Assembly: GCA_030635525.1 (NCBI GenBank)
Contig: DAOVYR010000067.1
Location: 1 to 6,180, forward strand
Direction: 5' to 3'
DNA from: Candidatus Nanohalarchaeota archaeon
Lineage (GTDB): Archaea > EX4484-52 > B79-G9
DNA: 6,180 bases
The translations under genes and the position numbers were made by a program. This document shows positions 1 through 3,634 of the stretch, in pieces. Under the pieces are notes generated by a model. It had not been told where the DNA came from. It did no database searches and saw nothing but the letters and a program-made list of their open reading frames with translations. Positions within the stretch are counted from its first letter, which is position 1, and every line of letters starts with the position of its first letter.

Positions 1-3
1 CAA

Positions 4-48
4 TTACTAATTATCACTAAATTTAACAAAATTAGTAGTTTTTAGTAA
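4..48. promoter_or_regulatory. Symmetrical ACTAA/TTAGT box array upstream of fic (candidate operator)
   Basis: ACTAA occurs at 6-10 and 16-20, and its complement TTAGT at 32-36 and 42-46. All four boxes are arranged symmetrically about position 26. The outer arms extend to TTACTAA (4-10) and TTAGTAA (42-48). Boxes within each arm are 10 bp apart, one helical turn, so a protein could read them from one DNA face. The array ends just before the TATA box at 51. This geometry fits an oligomeric regulator controlling fic, but no regulator is identified; the C-terminal winged-helix-like part of Fic itself is one candidate. The region is AT-rich, so some symmetry could be chance, and the window edge prevents seeing any further boxes. 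Confidence 0.5.
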
Positions 49-50
49 CA

Positions 51-58
51 TTTATATA
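51..58 (+). promoter_or_regulatory. TATA box of the fic promoter (leaderless)
   Basis: The TTTATATA element is centred about 27 bases before the ATG at 82. In archaea transcription starts roughly 25-27 bases downstream of the TATA centre, so the mRNA should begin at or next to the start codon. No Shine-Dalgarno sequence precedes the ATG, as expected for a leaderless message. This spacing also supports the choice of start. Confidence 0.7.
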
Positions 59-81
59 TCTGTCTCAACCATAAATACTCC

Positions 82-1431
82 ATGAAGCTACCCACAAATC
101 CTCCCCCGATAGATGAAATTCTAAAAAATGAAAGCAACAAAAAAGAATTATCAGAATATCTCAAAAGACAGGACATCCTGGACTTCGCAAGCAAAATAAA
201 TGACCGCTACCTCTATTGGGACGAATTCAGATATCGGCCTCATCCAAAAAAAACAAAACCCGAACTACTCTGGGCGCTCATAAAATTCACAAGAAACTAC
301 GGCATAACCCCCCTAAAAATCAGCAGCATCAAAAACTTCACATTCAAATACAATGTCACAAAAACGACGTCACACAAACTGCATGAATTCGACATGAACT
401 TAGGCACCTCTCCTGCCATCCTAATACCCTGCGAAAACAAAGAAAAGTACCTCATAAACTCAATAATGGAAGAATCCATTGCATCCAGCCAGCTGGAAGG
501 TGCATCGACCACAAGAAAAGTCGCAAAAGAAATGCTAAGAACCTCGCGAAAGCCCCGCAACAAATCAGAAAAAATGATACTCAACAACTATCTCACAAAC
601 AAAAAAATCCTGAATTTAAAAACCAAAAAATTAACTCCTGAAATGATAATGGACATCCATGCAGGCATGAGCAAAGAAACATTAGACGATAGCGACATGG
701 AAGGCAAATACCGCAGGGCAAACGACATACACGTAATAGACAACGCAACGAACGAGATATGTTATACTCCACCCGATTTTAAATTACTCCCACAGCTGAT
801 CAATGACTTCTGCGAATATGCCAACAATGATAATGTCTCCACACATCCAATAATAAAAGCATCCATACTCCATTTTCTGATAGGCTACATTCACCCATTT
901 GTAGACGGCAACGGAAGAACTGCCAGAGCAATCTCTTTTTGGTACCTGCTATCGCAGGATTATTGGTTATTTGAATACCTATCTATATCAAGAATCATTA
1001 TCAAGTCCCCCGCACAGTACGCAAAAGCATATCTTTACACAGAAAAAGACGAGAACGATTTAACATATTTCATAAATTATCATGTAAAAACAATTGATTC
1101 AGCATTCAAAGACCTGAAACTCTACATTGACAATCAGATAAAAGAAAAAGAAAAAACCTATGAATTATTAAAAATAGATGGCATAAACAACAGGCAACTC
1201 TACCTGCTCCGTCTGTTTACCGAAAACCCAAACAAAATCATGACAATAAATGAACTGCAAAATACATTCAACGTAGTATATCAGACCGCACGAACCGATT
1301 TACTTGATATGGTAAACTTAGGATTTTTAGACAAAAAAACCCTTGGAAAAAAGAAACTATTATTTCTCCGCTCAGAAGACTTCGAAAAAATCATCAATAC
1401 CCACAGGAACAAAAAACAAGCCATCTATTGA
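82..1431 (+). CDS. Fic-family protein (probable AMP-transferase) with C-terminal winged-helix-like domain
   Basis: This 449-residue protein belongs to the Fic/DOC superfamily, whose members usually transfer AMP from ATP to a hydroxyl side chain of a target protein. The full catalytic motif HPFVDGNGRTAR lies at residues 271-282, with the catalytic His at 271 and the phosphate-binding GNGR loop intact. A flap-like segment CYTPPDF is at about 227-233. Upstream, SSQLEG at 135-140 fits the (S/T)xxxE(G/N) inhibitory-helix motif, with Glu139 as the predicted inhibitory residue, so this is a self-inhibited protein with its inhibitor in the N-terminal part. Residues 1 to about 100 form an N-terminal extension of a type seen in many stand-alone Fic proteins. 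Residues about 366-430 look like a winged helix-turn-helix, suggesting DNA binding or self-regulation. The ATG at 82 is set by the TATA box 27 bases upstream. The target is unknown. The protein is predicted cytoplasmic, with no signal peptide or membrane helix. AT-rich composition relative to the exported protein downstream fits an accessory gene. Confidence 0.93.
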   Translation: MKLPTNPPPIDEILKNESNKKELSEYLKRQDILDFASKINDRYLYWDEFRYRPHPKKTKPELLWALIKFTRNYGITPLKISSIKNFTFKYNVTKTTSHKLHEFDMNLGTSPAILIPCENKEKYLINSIMEESIASSQLEGASTTRKVAKEMLRTSRKPRNKSEKMILNNYLTNKKILNLKTKKLTPEMIMDIHAGMSKETLDDSDMEGKYRRANDIHVIDNATNEICYTPPDFKLLPQLINDFCEYANNDNVSTHPIIKASILHFLIGYIHPFVDGNGRTARAISFWYLLSQDYWLFEYLSISRIIIKSPAQYAKAYLYTEKDENDLTYFINYHVKTIDSAFKDLKLYIDNQIKEKEKTYELLKIDGINNRQLYLLRLFTENPNKIMTINELQNTFNVVYQTARTDLLDMVNLGFLDKKTLGKKKLLFLRSEDFEKIINTHRNKKQAIY

Positions 1432-1461
1432 CACAATCAACAAAACCCAATATGCCTATTT

Positions 1462-1507
1462 TCATTCCAAATGACAGATATTCTCAAAAAAGTGTCATTC
1501 TAAATGA
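1462..1507. promoter_or_regulatory. Pair of 13-bp palindromes upstream of the ATPase promoter (candidate operators)
   Basis: TCATTCCAAATGA at 1462-1474 and TCATTCTAAATGA at 1495-1507 differ at one base out of 13. Each is itself a TCATT-N3-AATGA palindrome. Their starts are 33 bp apart, close to three helical turns, so two dimers would sit on the same face. Together they also form a larger imperfect dyad (1461-1476 against 1493-1508, 13 of 16 pairs). The second copy ends five bases before the TATA box and would overlap the TFB recognition element, so a bound protein could block or alter transcription initiation. The binding protein is not known. A hairpin terminator for fic is the alternative reading, but the duplicated palindrome favours a protein-binding site. 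Confidence 0.65.
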
Positions 1508-1512
1508 AAACC

Positions 1513-1520
1513 TTTATAAA
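1513..1520 (+). promoter_or_regulatory. TATA box of the ATPase promoter (leaderless)
   Basis: TTTATAAA is centred about 27 bases before the ATG at 1544, the same geometry as the fic promoter. The A-rich bases just before it (GAAAACC) could act as the TFB recognition element. No convincing Shine-Dalgarno sequence lies next to the ATG, so a leaderless message is expected. The ATPase therefore has its own promoter and need not be cotranscribed with fic. Confidence 0.72.
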
Positions 1521-1543
1521 GGAAGAGCACCAAATATTCACTC

Positions 1544-2800
1544 ATGGATTCACGCATACTAAAAGAGATAATCTTGCAGCAAAAAAAAGAATTCGAAAAA
1601 AAAGAAGACTTTGTAAGAAGAGACATACTGGACAAAATAGAGAATTACATCAAACTGCCGCATGCAATCGTAATTTCCGGGATGCGCCGCTCAGGAAAAA
1701 GCACACTGCTCAAAGAAATAAAAACCGGCTTCTACAAAGACAAAACAATATATTACTTTAATTTTGAAGACGAACACCTCATAAATTTCACAGTAGAAGA
1801 CTTCAACCTGCTCTATGAGGCCTTTGTTGAACTTTTCGGAAAACACAAAACATTTTTCTTTGACGAGATACAGAACATAAAAGGATGGGAGCTATTCGTA
1901 AGAAGAATGTATGACCGGGGCTTCAAATTCATACTGACCGGCTCAAACTCATCAATGCTAAGCAGGGAATTAGGAAGTAGGCTCACCGGCAGATACATAA
2001 GCATTGAACTTTACCCATTTTCATTCAAAGAATTCATTTCATTTAAAGAGATCGTGATACCCGACCACATTCTGACCGAAGAGCGGGCATTAATTAAAAG
2101 TGCATTTAACGATTACCTCAAAAACGGCGGGATTCCCGAATACCTTATCTACAACAACAATGAACTTCTAAAGACACTATATGAAAACATCCTGTATAGA
2201 GACATCCTTGTAAGATATGGCCTCAATGACGAGAAATCACTAAAGGAACTGGCACATTACATATTCTCAAATTACGCGACAGAAATAAGCTACAACAAAC
2301 TAAAAGCAATGCTGAATGTAGGAAGCCTGAACACCGTCAAGAACTATATTCACTATTTGGAAAACTCATACCTTGTATTCACCGTACCTAAATACGAATA
2401 TTCACTAAAAAAACAGATATACTCCCGTAAAAAAATATATGTTATTGATAATTCCCTGATCAATTTAATCTCCTTTGGAGTTTCACAAAACACAGGAAAT
2501 ATATTAGAAAACCTTGTGTTCATTGAACTGAAAAGAAGAAATAATAATATTTATTATCACAAAGATAAGTACGAGTGTGATTTTATCATAACAGAAAACA
2601 AAACCGTCTTGACCGCCATTCAGGTAACTCTGAATTTAAAAAACAATAAAGAAAGAGAATACAGGGGATTACTGGAAGCATTAGATAAATACAAATTAGA
2701 TACCGGGCTAATATTAACAGAAAACGAAGAATATGAAGAAATAGTACAAAATAAAAAAATCATAATAAAGCCAATATGGAAATGGCTATTGGACCTCTAA
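1544..2800 (+). CDS. AAA-family ATPase with DUF4143 C-terminal domain
   Basis: This 418-residue protein is of the widespread archaeal and bacterial AAA_14/DUF4143 type. The Walker A motif GMRRSGKST lies at 46-54 and the Walker B core FFFDE at 104-108. A sensor-like LTGSNSS follows at 131-137, and the SRLTGR element typical of the family at 145-150. Residues about 213 onward form the DUF4143 part. It includes a helix-turn-helix-like stretch at about 249-279 and a C-terminal fold resembling PD-(D/E)xK nucleases (ENLVFIELKRR, 322-332; ECDFII, 344-349). The usual E-x-K of that fold is replaced by Gln360-Val361-Thr362, so nuclease activity is doubtful. The cellular role of the family is poorly known; ATP binding and hydrolysis are the only safe prediction. 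The length is normal for the family. The ATG at 1544 fits the TATA spacing. The gene is AT-rich like fic, is preceded by its own operators, and ends convergently with the membrane protein gene. Confidence 0.92.
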   Translation: MDSRILKEIILQQKKEFEKKEDFVRRDILDKIENYIKLPHAIVISGMRRSGKSTLLKEIKTGFYKDKTIYYFNFEDEHLINFTVEDFNLLYEAFVELFGKHKTFFFDEIQNIKGWELFVRRMYDRGFKFILTGSNSSMLSRELGSRLTGRYISIELYPFSFKEFISFKEIVIPDHILTEERALIKSAFNDYLKNGGIPEYLIYNNNELLKTLYENILYRDILVRYGLNDEKSLKELAHYIFSNYATEISYNKLKAMLNVGSLNTVKNYIHYLENSYLVFTVPKYEYSLKKQIYSRKKIYVIDNSLINLISFGVSQNTGNILENLVFIELKRRNNNIYYHKDKYECDFIITENKTVLTAIQVTLNLKNNKEREYRGLLEALDKYKLDTGLILTENEEYEEIVQNKKIIIKPIWKWLLDL

Positions 2801-2807
2801 CATTCAC

Positions 2808-2812
2808 AAAAA
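2808..2812 (-). terminator. Possible short T-run terminator for the membrane protein gene
   Basis: On the minus strand a run of five T lies about 12 bases past the stop codon of the membrane protein gene, in the 23-base gap between the two convergent genes. Archaeal RNA polymerase can terminate at T-runs without a hairpin, but five is short. No comparable T-run serves the ATPase gene on the plus strand, so its transcript may read into the opposing gene. Confidence 0.25.
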
Positions 2813-2823
2813 TTCCATATCCC

Positions 2824-3459
2824 CTACTTCTTCCGATACTTCTTAACATAATCCCCTGCAAGCACAGCCACCGTATCCTTCAGCCCGAGCCCAAGCGCAA
2901 TACCGACCCCCAGCCCCACAGACGCGAGAATAACAAGCACAATCGCACTGATAAGAAACGTATCAATATTGATGATTGAAAGAGACATCACAAACCCGAC
3001 AAACATAACAAGGAAAAACAGTCCCTGCCCGATGATGCTCGAATGAATCTCCTTATCCCCGAAAACATCCTCCTTAACATATATTCCGATAACATAAGAC
3101 AAAAGCAGCACAATCCCTGCCGCAACAATCGTAGGCACAAACCCGATAACATTCTGAAGTTGAACCGCGACAGACTCAAGGCGCCCCATCTGGCATACCG
3201 CCACATGAATCACAATCAGGATCAGATACCACTTGACAAGCGTCCCTGCAACAGAACTCACCCTCAGCGGAATCTTGCCCTTATCCCTGACATATCGATC
3301 CACCTTAAGCCCCACAAGAGCCCTTCTGGAAACATATCCACTAACAACAGCAACAAAATACCCCACAACCAGTATAACAAATGCATAGAACACATCCATA
3401 GAATTACTTACCACAACATCCCTGATTCCATCAACAAACATATTAACTGCATCTGCCAT
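2824..3459 (-). CDS. Small membrane protein of the MscS-associated 'conserved TM helix' type
   Basis: This 211-residue integral membrane protein has about five predicted membrane helices, near residues 21-42, 68-90, 103-127, 140-163 and 166-195. The segment FVPTIVAAGIVLLLSYVIG (107-125) and the glycine-rich end VGLGVGIALGLGLKD (181-195) resemble the conserved TM helix repeats found in MscS-related and CmpX-like proteins. The cytoplasmic beta domain of true MscS channels is absent: the protein stops at a short basic tail, DYVKKYRKK (203-211). It may therefore be a membrane scaffold or a minimal channel-like protein rather than a complete mechanosensitive channel. Start choice is strong: GGGGTGAT lies just upstream of the ATG and a TATA element further up. 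It is transcribed away from the exported protein gene and towards the ATPase. Its codons end mostly in T or G, unlike those of the plus-strand genes. Family placement is by motif resemblance only. Confidence 0.85.
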   Translation of the reverse strand: MADAVNMFVDGIRDVVVSNSMDVFYAFVILVVGYFVAVVSGYVSRRALVGLKVDRYVRDKGKIPLRVSSVAGTLVKWYLILIVIHVAVCQMGRLESVAVQLQNVIGFVPTIVAAGIVLLLSYVIGIYVKEDVFGDKEIHSSIIGQGLFFLVMFVGFVMSLSIINIDTFLISAIVLVILASVGLGVGIALGLGLKDTVAVLAGDYVKKYRKK

Positions 3460-3462
3460 CCA

Positions 3463-3470
3463 ATCACCCC
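3463..3470 (-). promoter_or_regulatory. Ribosome binding site of the membrane protein gene
   Basis: GGGGTGAT on the minus strand complements the archaeal 16S rRNA 3' end (…ATCACCTCC) and ends three bases before the ATG. It fixes the start and shows that this gene uses a leadered, Shine-Dalgarno-type message, unlike the fic and ATPase genes. Confidence 0.8.
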
Positions 3471-3501
3471 ATCATAACAATAATTGACTCTATGATTTCT
3501 G

Positions 3502-3515
3502 GTATATATATATAC
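3502..3515 (-). promoter_or_regulatory. Palindromic TATA element, probable promoter of the membrane protein gene
   Basis: GTATATATATATAC is a perfect 14-bp palindrome centred near 3508. Read on the minus strand it predicts a transcription start near 3482 and a leader of about 23 bases that contains the ribosome binding site. A second possible minus-strand TATA (TATAAATT, 3521-3528) would give a leader of about 38 bases. Because the element is symmetrical it could also position the polymerase towards the exported protein gene, with a leader of about 100 bases. Confidence 0.6.
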
Positions 3516-3554
3516 TAAGCAATTTATATCTTTACCACAATAAACATGCAAATC

Positions 3555-3562
3555 TATAAATA
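3555..3562 (+). promoter_or_regulatory. Probable TATA box of the exported protein gene
   Basis: TATAAATA predicts a start near 3585 and a leader of about 50 bases before the ATG at 3635. It forms part of an inverted repeat, ATAAATA (3556-3562) with TATTTAT (3574-3580), of uncertain meaning. TTATTTAT at 3573-3580 is a weaker alternative that would give a leader of about 30 bases. No clear Shine-Dalgarno sequence lies near the ATG. The rest of the 175-base divergent spacer (3460-3634) shows no other gene. Confidence 0.45.
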
Positions 3563-3634
3563 CAATTAAGACTTATTTATCTCTTGTAAAACTTCACACA
3601 TCCTTTCAGGTTTGAACTAACACAGCGTGTTTCC

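Noticed and set aside
1461..1508. Reading the interrupted inverted repeat as a hairpin terminator for fic
   Set aside because: There is no T-run after it and the loop would be 16 bases. The duplicated 13-bp palindrome next to a TATA box is better explained as protein-binding sites.
1504..1761. Plus-strand 85-residue open frame overlapping the start of the ATPase gene
   Set aside because: Its Lys/Arg-rich translation is the out-of-frame reading of the A-rich ATPase start. Its ATG lies before the TATA box, and it has no recognisable domain.
2021..2031. TCATTCAAAGA inside the ATPase gene, resembling the candidate operator
   Set aside because: Only the first half matches; the second palindromic arm is missing, and it lies within well-conserved coding sequence (FSFKEF).
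3043..3477. Plus-strand 144-residue open frame opposite the membrane protein gene
   Set aside because: It is antisense to a gene with clear membrane helices, a ribosome binding site and a promoter. Its His/Asn/Pro-rich composition is typical of a complementary-strand shadow.
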